64,000 nt of DNA from an uncultured SAR86 cluster bacterium (lineage in GTDB: Bacteria; Pseudomonadota; Gammaproteobacteria; Magnimaribacterales; D2472), in NCBI GenBank assembly GCA_902541175.1, contig CACBPP010000004.1:1-64000 (forward strand), in the 5' to 3' direction. The notes beneath the pieces are model-generated. The model searched no databases. It worked only from the letters and a program-made list of their open reading frames with translations, and was not told where the DNA came from. The position numbers were made by a program, and so were the translations under genes. Below are positions 16,340 to 25,973 of this stretch, piece by piece (within the stretch, counting starts at the first letter, position 1; each line of letters opens with the position of its first letter).

Positions 16340-16367
16340 TTGCAAAATGTCATTTATTCATTAATAT
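16340..16367 (+). promoter_or_regulatory. Promoter of pyruvate kinase operon
   Basis: TTGCAA (16340-16345), a 16-base spacer and TAATAT (16362-16367) lie just after the small-RNA terminator. The predicted transcription start is only a few bases before the ATG at 16377, and no Shine-Dalgarno is seen, so the message may be leaderless or nearly so. Confidence 0.5.
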
Positions 16368-16376
16368 CGTCATGTT

Positions 16377-17786
16377 ATGGCTTTTACAAGAACAAAAATA
16401 ATTTGCACTATTGGACCACAAAGCTCTAATAAGGCAACATTATGTAAACTTCATTCAGCTGGTATGAATGTTGCCAGGATTAATATGTCCCACGCAACTC
16501 ATAAAAATGCAAAAGAGATTATAGATATAATTAAAAGTATTAATGAGACCAAAAATAGTAAGTTATCTAACATTGGTATATTGCTTGATACTCAAGGTCC
16601 AGAAATAAGAACAGGTGATACCTCTCTTCCAATTAATCTCAAAGTTGGTGACAAAGTTACATTAACTGTTCGTGATGAAGTCGACGTAGAAACCTCATCT
16701 ATAAAGGTCAATTACAAAGGTCTTGTTCATAGTGTTGATGTTGGCTCAAGGATTTCTGTTGATAATGGATTGATTAGTTTTAGAGTTCTTTCAAAAGAAT
16801 CAGATAATTTAGTTTGTAAAGTAATTCACGGAGGAAAGGTAGGCTCAAAAAGACATGTAAATTTGCCAGGCGTAAGATTAGATATGCCTTCAATAACTTC
16901 AAAAGATATGAAAGACATTACCTTTGGAATTAAAAATAATGTAGATTTTATTGCTGCTTCATTTGTCAGAAATAAAAAAGACCTTAAGATATTAGAAGAC
17001 CTTCTTCTTAAACAAAAATCAGAGTCAAAAATCATAGCTAAAATTGAAAATCAAGAGGGATTAGATAATATTGATGAAATTTGTGAATCTGCTTGGGGCA
17101 TCATGGTCGCAAGAGGTGATTTAGGTATTGAAACTAGTCTTACAGACTTACCAAATATTCAAAGAAAAATAATGCATTCTTGTGCAAAAAGGGGCAAAAG
17201 ATCTATTGTTGCTACTCATTTGCTTGAATCAATGATACAAAATCCAACACCAACAAGAGCAGAGGTTACTGATGTTGCAAATGCTGTATATGAAGGTGCT
17301 GACGCCATAATGTTATCTGGAGAAACTAGTATTGGTAAATATCCAGTTGAATGTGTGAAATATTTAAAATCAATATCTAAAAGAACAGAAAAATTTCAAA
17401 CTTTAGAATATGAAAAAGAACTCATAAGAAACTCAGATTGGGAGTCAATTGCTGTTGCTGCTAGAGACTTAAGTGAGTCTATAAAGGCTGATGGAATAAT
17501 TGCTGTTACAAGAACTGGATCAACTGCTGGTTATATATCAAACGCAAAACCAAAAGATATTCCAATCTATACATTTACCAACAATAACAACACATTAAAT
17601 CAATTGTCTTTAGTGGGCTCAGTCATTCCTTTCTATTTAAAGAGATTAAATAATCATAAAAAGACTCTTGAGCATGTTAAGGATGTACTAAAACCATTAC
17701 ATAGAAAAAAGAAATTAAAATTTGTTATGGTTTCTGGCATATTCTCTGAGAAACATTCAGAGGCAATTCAAATAATTAATTTTTAG
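16377..17786 (+). CDS. pyk: Pyruvate kinase
   Basis: This enzyme transfers phosphate from phosphoenolpyruvate to ADP at the last step of glycolysis. The N-terminus TRTKIICTIGPQS and NVARINMSHA are diagnostic. The catalytic lysine lies in IIAKIENQEG near residue 220, with the metal-binding MVARGDLGIE following and ESMIQNPTPTRAEVTDVANAV after it. The B domain is present at about 75-165. Length (469) matches bacterial PykA/PykF. It opens a run of sugar genes: symporter, glucosidase and glucokinase follow on the same strand, so sugar entering there would be consumed by this pathway. Confidence 0.95.
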   Translation: MAFTRTKIICTIGPQSSNKATLCKLHSAGMNVARINMSHATHKNAKEIIDIIKSINETKNSKLSNIGILLDTQGPEIRTGDTSLPINLKVGDKVTLTVRDEVDVETSSIKVNYKGLVHSVDVGSRISVDNGLISFRVLSKESDNLVCKVIHGGKVGSKRHVNLPGVRLDMPSITSKDMKDITFGIKNNVDFIAASFVRNKKDLKILEDLLLKQKSESKIIAKIENQEGLDNIDEICESAWGIMVARGDLGIETSLTDLPNIQRKIMHSCAKRGKRSIVATHLLESMIQNPTPTRAEVTDVANAVYEGADAIMLSGETSIGKYPVECVKYLKSISKRTEKFQTLEYEKELIRNSDWESIAVAARDLSESIKADGIIAVTRTGSTAGYISNAKPKDIPIYTFTNNNNTLNQLSLVGSVIPFYLKRLNNHKKTLEHVKDVLKPLHRKKKLKFVMVSGIFSEKHSEAIQIINF

Positions 17787-17845
17787 ATAATTTTTTTACT
17801 AATAAATTGTTACAATAAGCATACACATCATATTAATTGGGGATC

Positions 17846-19411
17846 ATGTTTTACACTTTAGATTGGATAATCATTGGGCTTTATTGTATCGGTATAATTT
17901 CACTTGCCACTTATGTTTCTAGAAAAAAATCTGGATCTGAAAGAAGTGCTGAAGATTATTTTCTTGCAGGAAGATCTCTACCATGGTGGGCTATAGGTGC
18001 TTCACTAATTGCAGCAAATATATCTGCAGAGCAAATTATTGGAATGTCAGGTCAAGGTTTTGTGGTTGGAATGGCAATAGCAGTTTGGGAGTTAACCGCA
18101 GCAATTGCTTTAATAGTGATGGCTAAATTTTTCTTACCGCTTTTCTTGGAAAGGAAAATATATACGATGCCACAATTTTTGGAACAAAGATTTGATAAGA
18201 GAGTAAGCTTGGTTTTGTCATTTTTCTGGTTAACTGTATACATTTTTGTAAACCTTACAGCGGTACTTTGGCTTGGTTCACTGGCGATAAATACTTTGAC
18301 AGGAATGTCATTAGTAAATGGAATGATTCTTCTTGCATTTTTATCGCTTGCATACTCACTTTCAGGTGGATTAAAGGCAGTAGCAATGACTGATATAGTT
18401 CAAGTAGTTTTGTTGATCTTTGGCGGATTAGCAGTGTCATATATTGCTTTGACTAAAATTGGTGATGGAAATATTGCAACCGGAATGGTTCAAGTCTATC
18501 AACAGATGCCAGAAAAATTTGACATGATATTGTCTCCTGATAATCCTTCGTACAATAACTTACCAGGGATATGGATTCTAATTGGTGCAGGAGTTTGGAT
18601 CGGACATTTTGCATATTGGGGGTTTAATCAATATATCACTCAAAGAGCTCTTGGAGCTAAATCTCTTAAAGAAGCTCAAAAAGGAGTCATGTTTGCAGCT
18701 TATTTAAAACTTTTAATGCCATTAGTTATAGTCTTACCAGGAATATGTGCCGCAATTCTATTTCCGGTTTTAGATAAAACCGATCAAGCATATCCAACTA
18801 TGATGATTGAGCTACTACCAAGTGGTTTATTAGGATTAACTTTTGCTGCACTAATCGCTGCAATAGTTTCTTCATTAGCATCTATGACAAATAGCATTAG
18901 TACTATTTTTACAATGGATATCTGTAGATCATTTTCAAAAAATGAAATTCAACAGCAATCTTTAATATTAATTGGAAGAAGTGCTGTGGTTGGATCTATG
19001 CTAATAGCGCTAGTAATGGCAAAACCCATCTTAGGAAACTCTGATCAAATTTTTCAATATATACAAAATTTTACTGGATTATTTACACCTGGAATACTTG
19101 TAATATTTCTTGTGGCTTTATTTTGGAAAAAAGCTACAACTCTCTCAGTTCTTGTGGCTGCAGTTCTTTCAGTTGTAATGTCTATATTTATCCAAGCATC
19201 CTTTCCAGATTTCCCATATATTCATAGAATGGGTGTTGTTTTCTTTACTTCAGGAATGGGATGTTATTTAACATCATTGGCTCAAGGGTATTTAGATCAA
19301 GAAAAAGCTATTGACTTAAACGGAATAAATTTTAAAACATCAAAGGCATTTAATGTTAATAGTTTAATTATTGTAAGTATTCTTACTTTGATTTATGTAA
19401 CTTTAGGGTAA
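17846..19411 (+). CDS. Sodium:solute symporter (SSS family), probable Na+/sugar cotransporter
   Basis: This inner-membrane protein has about 13-14 hydrophobic segments. It shows the SSS pattern: LDWIIIGLY at the start, DYFLAGRSLPWWAIG, and the family signature SGGLKAVAMTDIVQ near residue 170. The neighbouring GH3 glucosidase and glucokinase argue for glucose or a small glucoside as substrate (SGLT-like), driven by sodium. I chose the ATG at 17846 over the TTG at 17837 because it gives the usual N-terminus and keeps the GGGG stretch upstream of the start. Confidence 0.88.
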   Translation: MFYTLDWIIIGLYCIGIISLATYVSRKKSGSERSAEDYFLAGRSLPWWAIGASLIAANISAEQIIGMSGQGFVVGMAIAVWELTAAIALIVMAKFFLPLFLERKIYTMPQFLEQRFDKRVSLVLSFFWLTVYIFVNLTAVLWLGSLAINTLTGMSLVNGMILLAFLSLAYSLSGGLKAVAMTDIVQVVLLIFGGLAVSYIALTKIGDGNIATGMVQVYQQMPEKFDMILSPDNPSYNNLPGIWILIGAGVWIGHFAYWGFNQYITQRALGAKSLKEAQKGVMFAAYLKLLMPLVIVLPGICAAILFPVLDKTDQAYPTMMIELLPSGLLGLTFAALIAAIVSSLASMTNSISTIFTMDICRSFSKNEIQQQSLILIGRSAVVGSMLIALVMAKPILGNSDQIFQYIQNFTGLFTPGILVIFLVALFWKKATTLSVLVAAVLSVVMSIFIQASFPDFPYIHRMGVVFFTSGMGCYLTSLAQGYLDQEKAIDLNGINFKTSKAFNVNSLIIVSILTLIYVTLG

Positions 19412-19417
19412 GCATTT

Positions 19418-21289
19418 ATGAAAAAAATATTACTATTAATTTTCTTAAATTCGTATATTGTTGCTGATGTTGATTGGTCAAATACTAATGAGTGTGAACT
19501 TCCCGATTATTCATCCTTTGTAAATAAAATTGTTAATGAAATGACCTTGAAACAAAAAGTCGGTCAAATAATAATGCCTGAGATTAATAGTATTTCACCG
19601 GCTCAAGTAAAGAAATTTCAACTAGGTACCATTCTTAATGGCGGTGGCGGATTTCCAAATCAAAATAAAAATAGCGATATTCAGGATTGGAAAGACTTAA
19701 GTGAAAGCTACTATGATGCATCTCCAGAGGTTAGTGGTATTAAGATACCAATTCTGTGGGGAACAGATGCCGTTCATGGCCATAATAATGTTATTGGCGC
19801 TACGATTTTTCCTCATAATATTGGCCTTGGATCTACAAGAAATCCTAATTTGATAAAAGAGATTGGAAGTGCTGTTGCAAAAGAAGTTGCGTCCACTGGA
19901 ATTATATGGACTTTTGCTCCAACAATTGCTGTACCTCAGAATGATACATGGGGTAGAACTTACGAAGGATACTCTGAAAACTATAATTTAGTGTCTGAAT
20001 TGGGATCAAACTTTATACTTGGTTTACAGGGCGAAGGAGATTCATTCCTAGGTAAAAATAATGTTTTAGCTACCGCAAAACATTTTTTAGGTGATGGCGG
20101 AACCTATCAAGGAATTGATCAAGGCAATACAATAATTTCAGAATCAAAACTTAAAGAGGTTCACGGTACTCCATATTATGATGCCATTGATTCATGTGCA
20201 CTTTCAATAATGGCAAGTTTTAACTCTTGGAATGGCAAAAAGCTTCATGGTGATAGATATTTATTAACAGAAATTTTAAAAACTCAAATGGAATTTGATG
20301 GTTTTATAGTTGGTGACTGGAATGGGCATGGACAGATACCAGGTTGTGAGGATGCAAACTGTCCTCAAGCATTAAATGCTGGTGTTGATATATTTATGGT
20401 TCCTACAGAATGGGAGCCTCTTTATTGGAATACTCTTGATCAGGTTAAGAAAGGAATAATTCCAATAGAAAGACTCAATGATGCAGTTTCACGAATTTTA
20501 AAAGTCAAAAAACATCTTGGGCTTTTTGATAATAGAGTGCCTCATGCCTACAAAGAGAATTATATTGGAAATTCAGATCATAGAAATCTTGCACGACAAG
20601 CAGTAAGAGAGTCTATAGTGCTGTTAAAAAATAATGATGTCCTTCCTATGAACCCAAAGAAGAGTTTTTTAATAATTGGAGATCAATCCAAAAAAATCGA
20701 GAATCAAATGGGTGGCTGGACCATAACGTGGCAAGGAAAAAGCTGGGAGGGAGTTTCACTTTCTAACGAAGACTTTCCTAATACTAACAGTATTTATGAG
20801 TCTTTATCTCAACATATTCTAAATCTTGGTGGTAACGTTGAGTTTTCGAGTGACGGCTCATACTCACAAAAACCTGATTATGTAATTTTTGTATATGGTG
20901 AAACTCCATATGCTGAGGGAGAAGGAGATATTGATGAACTTAATTTTTCAAATACCAATAAAGATTTAATTAAACTCTTAAAAGATTTTAGGAAAAATAA
21001 TATCTCAACAATTTCGTTATTTTTAACAGGAAGACCTTTAATTACAGATAAAGAAATCAAATACTCTGACTCTTTTGTATCCATTTGGTTGCCAGGAACA
21101 GCAGTTGAGGGAATGAATGACGTTATCTTTAGCAATCTTGATGGATCTATTAATTATGACTTTAAAGGTAAGTTATCATTTTCTTGGCCAAGCACTTCTT
21201 CGAATAACCCATTGAATTTTAACGATAAGAATTATTCTCCAAAATTTGAATATGGGTATGGATTAACATACAAAGAAACAAATGAATAG
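19418..21289 (+). CDS. Secreted GH3 beta-glucosidase / exo-beta-glucanase
   Basis: This is a glycoside hydrolase family 3 enzyme that releases glucose from beta-glucans. A signal peptide of ~16 residues (MKKILLL through YIVAD) puts it in the periplasm or outside. The N-terminal barrel contains GTDAVHGHNNVIGATIFPHN, KHFLGDGG and the nucleophile D300 in VGDW. The C-terminal sandwich includes ESIVLLKNNDVLP and the late GYGLTY. It most resembles the ExoP/CelD group acting on 1,3- or 1,4-beta-glucan, such as algal laminarin products (inference). The start is six bases after the symporter stop, and its 3' end overlaps glucokinase by eight bases. Confidence 0.92.
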   Translation: MKKILLLIFLNSYIVADVDWSNTNECELPDYSSFVNKIVNEMTLKQKVGQIIMPEINSISPAQVKKFQLGTILNGGGGFPNQNKNSDIQDWKDLSESYYDASPEVSGIKIPILWGTDAVHGHNNVIGATIFPHNIGLGSTRNPNLIKEIGSAVAKEVASTGIIWTFAPTIAVPQNDTWGRTYEGYSENYNLVSELGSNFILGLQGEGDSFLGKNNVLATAKHFLGDGGTYQGIDQGNTIISESKLKEVHGTPYYDAIDSCALSIMASFNSWNGKKLHGDRYLLTEILKTQMEFDGFIVGDWNGHGQIPGCEDANCPQALNAGVDIFMVPTEWEPLYWNTLDQVKKGIIPIERLNDAVSRILKVKKHLGLFDNRVPHAYKENYIGNSDHRNLARQAVRESIVLLKNNDVLPMNPKKSFLIIGDQSKKIENQMGGWTITWQGKSWEGVSLSNEDFPNTNSIYESLSQHILNLGGNVEFSSDGSYSQKPDYVIFVYGETPYAEGEGDIDELNFSNTNKDLIKLLKDFRKNNISTISLFLTGRPLITDKEIKYSDSFVSIWLPGTAVEGMNDVIFSNLDGSINYDFKGKLSFSWPSTSSNNPLNFNDKNYSPKFEYGYGLTYKETNE

Positions 21290-22190
21290 AGGGCTCTTAG
21301 TTGATATTGGTGGTACCAATATGAGATATGCTATTGCCTCAAATGACCATGATGATCTTTCAAAAATTAATAAAATAGAATTTGATACATTAGATTTTGA
21401 AACTTTTCTCAATAAATTAGTTGTTGATAATGAAATTGATACATTAATCATTTCTGTTGCAGGTCCAAAAATAAACAACTCAATTAAAATGACCAACAGA
21501 GATTATTCAATAAATTCAGATGAAATAAAAAAAAGTTTAAATCTTAAAGAATGCATAGTGCTAAATGATTGGGAAGCCATTGCTCATAGTTATGAATATA
21601 TCTCTAGTGAAATTGAGACATTAAAAGATGGATCTATATTCAATAGCACAAAACTTTTTTTAGGTCCTGGAACGGGCTTGGGAGCGGCTGTATCCATAGG
21701 TGAAATTGTTTTTCCAACTGAAATAGGGAACACGCTTAATCCAAGCCTAAAATTGCAACGTAATTATGATATTCAAAACGATAGTCTTTTGGTGCTTGAG
21801 GATCTTGTTTCAGGTACAGCAATATCAAAGATATATGAATTAAAAACTAATAAAAAATTATCTTCTGAGATGGTATATAAGAAATTTAAAGAAAATGATG
21901 AAATTGCTACAAAAGTAATAAATGGTTTCATTAAATCTCTTGCAGAAACTTTATCAGATATAGCTTTAACATTTTTACCTGGTGAGGGTATTTTTCTTGC
22001 AGGAAACTTAATTCGTAATCTTTATAAAGACATAAATAAAAATCATTTTAATAATACTTTTGTTGGAAACAGAAAAGATACTCATAAAAATATTTTGGAT
22101 ATGATATCTATTAATGTGATTATGAAAGAAAGAACTCCTTTGTATGGAAATCTTAAATTATTTAAGAATATTTCAAAAGATTGTGTATAA
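21282..22190 (+). CDS. glk: Glucokinase
   Basis: This enzyme phosphorylates glucose to glucose-6-phosphate with ATP. The phosphate-1 motif DIGGTNMR is at 8-15, the catalytic aspartate D96 is in LNDWEAIAHS, and the glycine-rich GPGTGLGA is at 128-135, as in Escherichia coli Glk (non-ROK type). Length (302) is slightly below the usual ~320. It overlaps the GH3 gene by eight bases, so glucose released by that enzyme and imported by the symporter would be trapped here, then enter the pathway ending at the upstream pyruvate kinase. Confidence 0.9.
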   Translation: MNRGLLVDIGGTNMRYAIASNDHDDLSKINKIEFDTLDFETFLNKLVVDNEIDTLIISVAGPKINNSIKMTNRDYSINSDEIKKSLNLKECIVLNDWEAIAHSYEYISSEIETLKDGSIFNSTKLFLGPGTGLGAAVSIGEIVFPTEIGNTLNPSLKLQRNYDIQNDSLLVLEDLVSGTAISKIYELKTNKKLSSEMVYKKFKENDEIATKVINGFIKSLAETLSDIALTFLPGEGIFLAGNLIRNLYKDINKNHFNNTFVGNRKDTHKNILDMISINVIMKERTPLYGNLKLFKNISKDCV

Positions 22191-22202
22191 TCTTCACCCA
22201 TA

Positions 22203-22397
22203 ATGGCAGATAAAAAACAAACTAAAGTATATTTAATACCTGAGGATGAAACACGCGATAGTCATACCTATCACTACACAGCCATTAAAACCAGAAAGTT
22301 TACTCTTGAAAATAAAAAGATGAGGCTAAAAAAATTCAATCCTGTAAAAAGAGTTCACGAATGGTTTGTTGAAGCTAAATTACCGCCTCACAATTAA
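22203..22397 (+). CDS. rpmG: Ribosomal protein bL33-like, cysteine-free form
   Basis: This 64-residue basic protein shows the L33 pattern: a beta strand with HTYHYTAIKTRK aligning to the usual HFYTTTKNKR, then MRLKKFNPVKRVH aligning to LELKKFDPVVRKH, and a terminal VEAKL. No cysteines are present, so it is the zinc-free (C-minus) type. It is unusual in lacking rpmB beside it and having ~10 extra N-terminal residues with an acidic stretch. A TATAAT-like box (22186-22191) lies within the end of glk, about 11 bases from the start, so it may have its own promoter. Confidence 0.68.
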   Translation: MADKKQTKVYLIPEDETRDSHTYHYTAIKTRKFTLENKKMRLKKFNPVKRVHEWFVEAKLPPHN

Positions 22398-23500
22398 TTA
22401 TTTGTTAATCTTATTTCTGTCGAAGAAATATCATCCCTGAACATTTCTTCATCAATTCCAGTACATCTATCGGCAATAATTTCTGGAACTTTTAAGTTGT
22501 TAAGTGAAATAAATTTTTTATTAATTTTTCTTCCAAATACTAGAAAATTTATGTTGTGATCATTAAACCTTTGAATATGATTCATCATATCTTTATAGTT
22601 TTTATAAAATTTCTCATCGAATACTCTCATCAAAGTATCCGCTCCAATTATAAATACTGAATTTGGAAACATTTCAGCTTTTTCACTAAATCTCCCAGCA
22701 GATGTGAGCATCCAACTTTCATCATTTTGAAATTGATCAAGAGTTCTTTTTATTTCATAAAATGTTAATGGCGGCTTATCAGCGTTGTTAGCACAAATTT
22801 CAAATGTAGTATGCATACCTGTTTTTTTTTCAGCTAATTCTTTCATTTTTATGTGTCCCTCATGAAGAGGGTTAAATGAACCAGGAAATATCAGCTCTGG
22901 GTTGCTCTTATTATTTGATATGAATCCTACTTTGTTATTAAATAATTTTACCCATGATTTTTCTGCAGTAACTTTTTTTATTAATATATCTTCATCAATA
23001 TCAGGAATACTAAATTCAAAACCACATGAGTCTGCTAATAGACCAATAACACATGCAGTGATAAGTTCTTCCTCTTCTTCTCTTGTTCTTTTACCTTTAT
23101 CTAAATAGCATTCAAGATATTTTGTATAGTTATATGCTTGAACAACAATAAAAAACTTATGATCTCCTTTTTTTTCATAAGTTGTTGCAAGATTAGCAGT
23201 AATAGAAATCCCCAAGAGATGTTTTGTTTTTGAAGTTGTATCAATTTGTTTAGACTTCTTAAAAGCGTTTGCTGCCATATTCAAACAAGTATCTAAAGAA
23301 CAATAATGATCAGGTTTTTTGTTTAAAAAAGAGTTCATAGATTCCTTTGAGTAGGGTATATGTGATTCAAGAATAGTATTACTTGCTCCTGGAACTTCTA
23401 ACAGAGCTGATATTGCATTAGTCCCACCTCCGCTTGATACAATTGTAAGCTTGTAGGGAGATTTATGAACTTCGTTAACGATGTCTAAATATTTTTTCAA
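22394..23500 (-). CDS. Fusion: CinA/PncC-like domain plus nucleotidylyltransferase (NadD-like)
   Basis: Residues ~10-165 resemble the CinA C-terminal domain (NMN amidohydrolase PncC family): SSGGGTNAISALLEVPGAS, then an IPYS segment. The canonical ESCTGG start is altered to VSSGGG. Residues ~200-368 are a nucleotidylyltransferase with GSFNPLHEGH at 207-216 and the terminal SSTEIR near 359-364, the two nucleotide-binding signatures of NadD/NMNAT enzymes. If both parts act on pyridine nucleotides, the protein would deamidate NMN and adenylate the product in NAD salvage (inference). The altered first motif may mean the N-terminal half is only a binding domain. It converges on the L33-like gene with a 4-base overlap. 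Confidence 0.75.
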   Translation of the reverse strand: MKKYLDIVNEVHKSPYKLTIVSSGGGTNAISALLEVPGASNTILESHIPYSKESMNSFLNKKPDHYCSLDTCLNMAANAFKKSKQIDTTSKTKHLLGISITANLATTYEKKGDHKFFIVVQAYNYTKYLECYLDKGKRTREEEEELITACVIGLLADSCGFEFSIPDIDEDILIKKVTAEKSWVKLFNNKVGFISNNKSNPELIFPGSFNPLHEGHIKMKELAEKKTGMHTTFEICANNADKPPLTFYEIKRTLDQFQNDESWMLTSAGRFSEKAEMFPNSVFIIGADTLMRVFDEKFYKNYKDMMNHIQRFNDHNINFLVFGRKINKKFISLNNLKVPEIIADRCTGIDEEMFRDDISSTEIRLTNN

Positions 23501-23562
23501 TTATCTTCGCTTAAATATATTTATTTTAACCCAATATTAATAATTCATTGTTAGAATAAATC

Positions 23563-24417
23563 ATGCTCTCAAAAAAAAGCGTAATTTATTTTCTATTTCT
23601 ATTTTTTTCATGTGAATTTTTATCTGATTCTGTAGAAAAAGTCACTTATGCGTCATGGAGTAAACCTGATGTAGAAATGTTGTATGTTCTTCCAAAGAAA
23701 ATTAATGAAAATACAAAAGTGTTATTTATTATTCATGGAAATTCTCGAGATGTTGAAAAATATCTCAATAAGTGGATAGAGCCATCTAAAGATAAAAATG
23801 TAATTTTAGTGGCACCATATTTTGATAATATTAGTTATCCAAATTTTGCAACACTTCAAATGGCAACATCTTCTGGCAAAATTTTAAAGGACCAATCAAA
23901 TAACTTAAAAAACTCACTATCTTCATTTTTCTCATATTTCAAAAGTAAATACAACCTGAGTACTACATCATATTCAATATTTGGATTCTCAGCTGGATCT
24001 CAATTTACTCACAGGTATATGCTATTTAGCGATGATAAACAAATTGATAAAGTTGTTCTTGGAAGTGCGGGGTGGTATACATTTCTAAATAATGAGCCAT
24101 TTCCATATGGCATGAGAAATATGCCTATTGAAAGAGAGAGATATGAATGGTTTTTATCAAGACAAGTTCTTTTTATACTTGGTGCTAAAGATAATGATCC
24201 AAATCATGAATCACTAAATAATAGCAGAGGCGCAAGAAAACAAGGTTCAAATAGATTTGATAGAGGAGCCAGCTATTTTAAAAATATAGTTAGTTATAGT
24301 GAAAAAAATAAGATTCCGTTAAGATGGCGCTATAAAGTCATTTCTAATTTAGACCATAACATATCAATTATCTCTCAAAATGCTATACAATTCTTGCTTG
24401 AGGATCTTGATTACTAG
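23563..24417 (+). CDS. Secreted alpha/beta hydrolase
   Basis: This 284-residue serine hydrolase has an N-terminal hydrophobic segment ending LFFSC that could be a signal peptide or weak lipobox. The oxyanion HGN is in FIIHGNSRD, the nucleophile elbow is GFSAGS, and a late DHN (residues near 266-268) may hold the catalytic histidine. The layout is like secreted esterase or dienelactone-hydrolase-like proteins; the substrate is unknown. It sits between a divergent nucleotidylyltransferase gene and the convergent photolyase. TAGAAT lies five bases before the ATG and no Shine-Dalgarno is visible. Confidence 0.75.
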   Translation: MLSKKSVIYFLFLFFSCEFLSDSVEKVTYASWSKPDVEMLYVLPKKINENTKVLFIIHGNSRDVEKYLNKWIEPSKDKNVILVAPYFDNISYPNFATLQMATSSGKILKDQSNNLKNSLSSFFSYFKSKYNLSTTSYSIFGFSAGSQFTHRYMLFSDDKQIDKVVLGSAGWYTFLNNEPFPYGMRNMPIERERYEWFLSRQVLFILGAKDNDPNHESLNNSRGARKQGSNRFDRGASYFKNIVSYSEKNKIPLRWRYKVISNLDHNISIISQNAIQFLLEDLDY

Positions 24418-24419
24418 CT

Positions 24420-25916
24420 TTAAATTGTATTTTCTTTAATAAATATCTCTGCTTTTTTAAATATATCTTTTTTTCTTTCTTTATTCATTTTTTCTAAGGA
24501 TCTAGTCATAACTGCTAATCTAGGATTGGATTTAAAAAAGTTAATATTTTTTTCAACAAATCTCCAATATAAACCATCTACCGTATCGCACCATTCGTCT
24601 TTTTTGTAATTAGACATTTTAAGCATATAACTTGATCCACAAATGTAAGGTTTGGTGGAAAATATTCCACCATCAGCATATGAACCCATACCATATACAT
24701 TAGGAACCATAACCCAATCGTATGAATCGATATACATTTCCATAAACCATCTATACATTTCATTAGGGTTAATGCCAGTAAGATTCATAAGATTTGCAAT
24801 GATCATTAATCTATTTATGTGATGAGTATAAGCAAATTTGCTTGATTCAGTTATTGCATCATCAAGGGGAGGGATGCCAGTAGTTCCTTCATACCAGTTA
24901 GAATTTAACTTACCTTTATGAGACCAAAAGTTAAGATTTTTATACTTGGGCATATTTTCCCAATACACACCCTTAATAAACTCTCTCCATCCTAATACTT
25001 GTCTTATAAAACCCTCAACAGAATTTATTGGAATTTCTCCGTTCGATTCGTAATATTTTTTTTCTGCTTTTTTAATACAAATTTTTGGATCAAGGAGGCC
25101 ACAATTAAGATAAGGTGATAATAAAGAGTGAAACATAAAAGTGTTTTCTTTATTTATCGCATCTTGAAATGATCCATAATTTAAAAGATATCTTTCAATG
25201 AAGTCATCTAACAAATCTTCAGCTTCTTCATGAGTAGTAGCCCAATTAAAGTTTTCCAAGGCACCAATTGATTTTGGAAAACACTCCTCTACATCAACCA
25301 TGGCATCAAAAGTTATTTGATCAGGTATTAATTTTTTTCTTTCAGGAATATCTGACTTAAGCTGCTTGATTCCCTTTCTATTATCTTTATCGAAATTCCA
25401 TTTATCTCCAATAGGCTTGCCTTCCTCATTCATAAATATATCGTATTTTTTTCTTAACCAACGATAGTAATATTCTTGTATTCTCGTTTTTTTATCTGAT
25501 GCCCAATCAGTAAAATCCTCTACATTTGAAATAAATTTTTTATCTTCTAAAATTTCTAATTCGATATTGTTTGATTGTGAAAAAAATAAAAGGTCTTTAT
25601 AAATCTTAAAATCTGATGGCTTTGATACCATAATTTTATTTATATTGTTTTTATCAACAATTTTAAATAACGCATCTTTAAAGTTTTGGTTATTTTTTTT
25701 AGTAACTTTATGATGAATGATATTGGTATGTTTAACTTTTGTTACTAACTTTCTAAGAGATGATATTAGAAGTGTAATTTTATGTTTATGATGCCTTATC
25801 TCATAAAAAGTATCTAATGGCTCATAAAATAATAAAAAATCATCTTTATTTAGGTTATTTAAAGCTAAATTTGTTAATGATAATTGATCTGCAAAAATAA
25901 TTCTTAAAACTTTCAT
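24420..25916 (-). CDS. FeS-type cryptochrome/photolyase (deoxyribodipyrimidine photolyase-related)
   Basis: This 498-residue flavoprotein matches the COG3046 group (PhrB-like 6-4 photolyases and bacterial cryptochromes). Evidence is the N-terminal LRIIFADQLS, VEGFIRQVLGWREFIKGVYW, THHINRLMIIANLMNLTGINP, and the C-terminal YMLKMSNYKKDEWCDTVDGLYWRFV. Cysteines for the [4Fe-4S] cluster are likely in LNCGLL, YICGS and EWC. It should repair UV photoproducts using light or act as a light sensor, consistent with life in sunlit water. It is transcribed alone, away from the operator-like region at 25974-26030. Confidence 0.88.
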   Translation of the reverse strand: MKVLRIIFADQLSLTNLALNNLNKDDFLLFYEPLDTFYEIRHHKHKITLLISSLRKLVTKVKHTNIIHHKVTKKNNQNFKDALFKIVDKNNINKIMVSKPSDFKIYKDLLFFSQSNNIELEILEDKKFISNVEDFTDWASDKKTRIQEYYYRWLRKKYDIFMNEEGKPIGDKWNFDKDNRKGIKQLKSDIPERKKLIPDQITFDAMVDVEECFPKSIGALENFNWATTHEEAEDLLDDFIERYLLNYGSFQDAINKENTFMFHSLLSPYLNCGLLDPKICIKKAEKKYYESNGEIPINSVEGFIRQVLGWREFIKGVYWENMPKYKNLNFWSHKGKLNSNWYEGTTGIPPLDDAITESSKFAYTHHINRLMIIANLMNLTGINPNEMYRWFMEMYIDSYDWVMVPNVYGMGSYADGGIFSTKPYICGSSYMLKMSNYKKDEWCDTVDGLYWRFVEKNINFFKSNPRLAVMTRSLEKMNKERKKDIFKKAEIFIKENTI

Positions 25917-25973
25917 TTTTTATAAAAGGGGTTGGTAAAGATATTCTATAAAACAAAATATACAAGAACAAGT

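Noticed and set aside
17837-17845. TTG start for the sodium:solute symporter
   Set aside because: It overlaps the G-rich ribosome-binding stretch and adds residues not typical of the family; ATG at 17846 is better.
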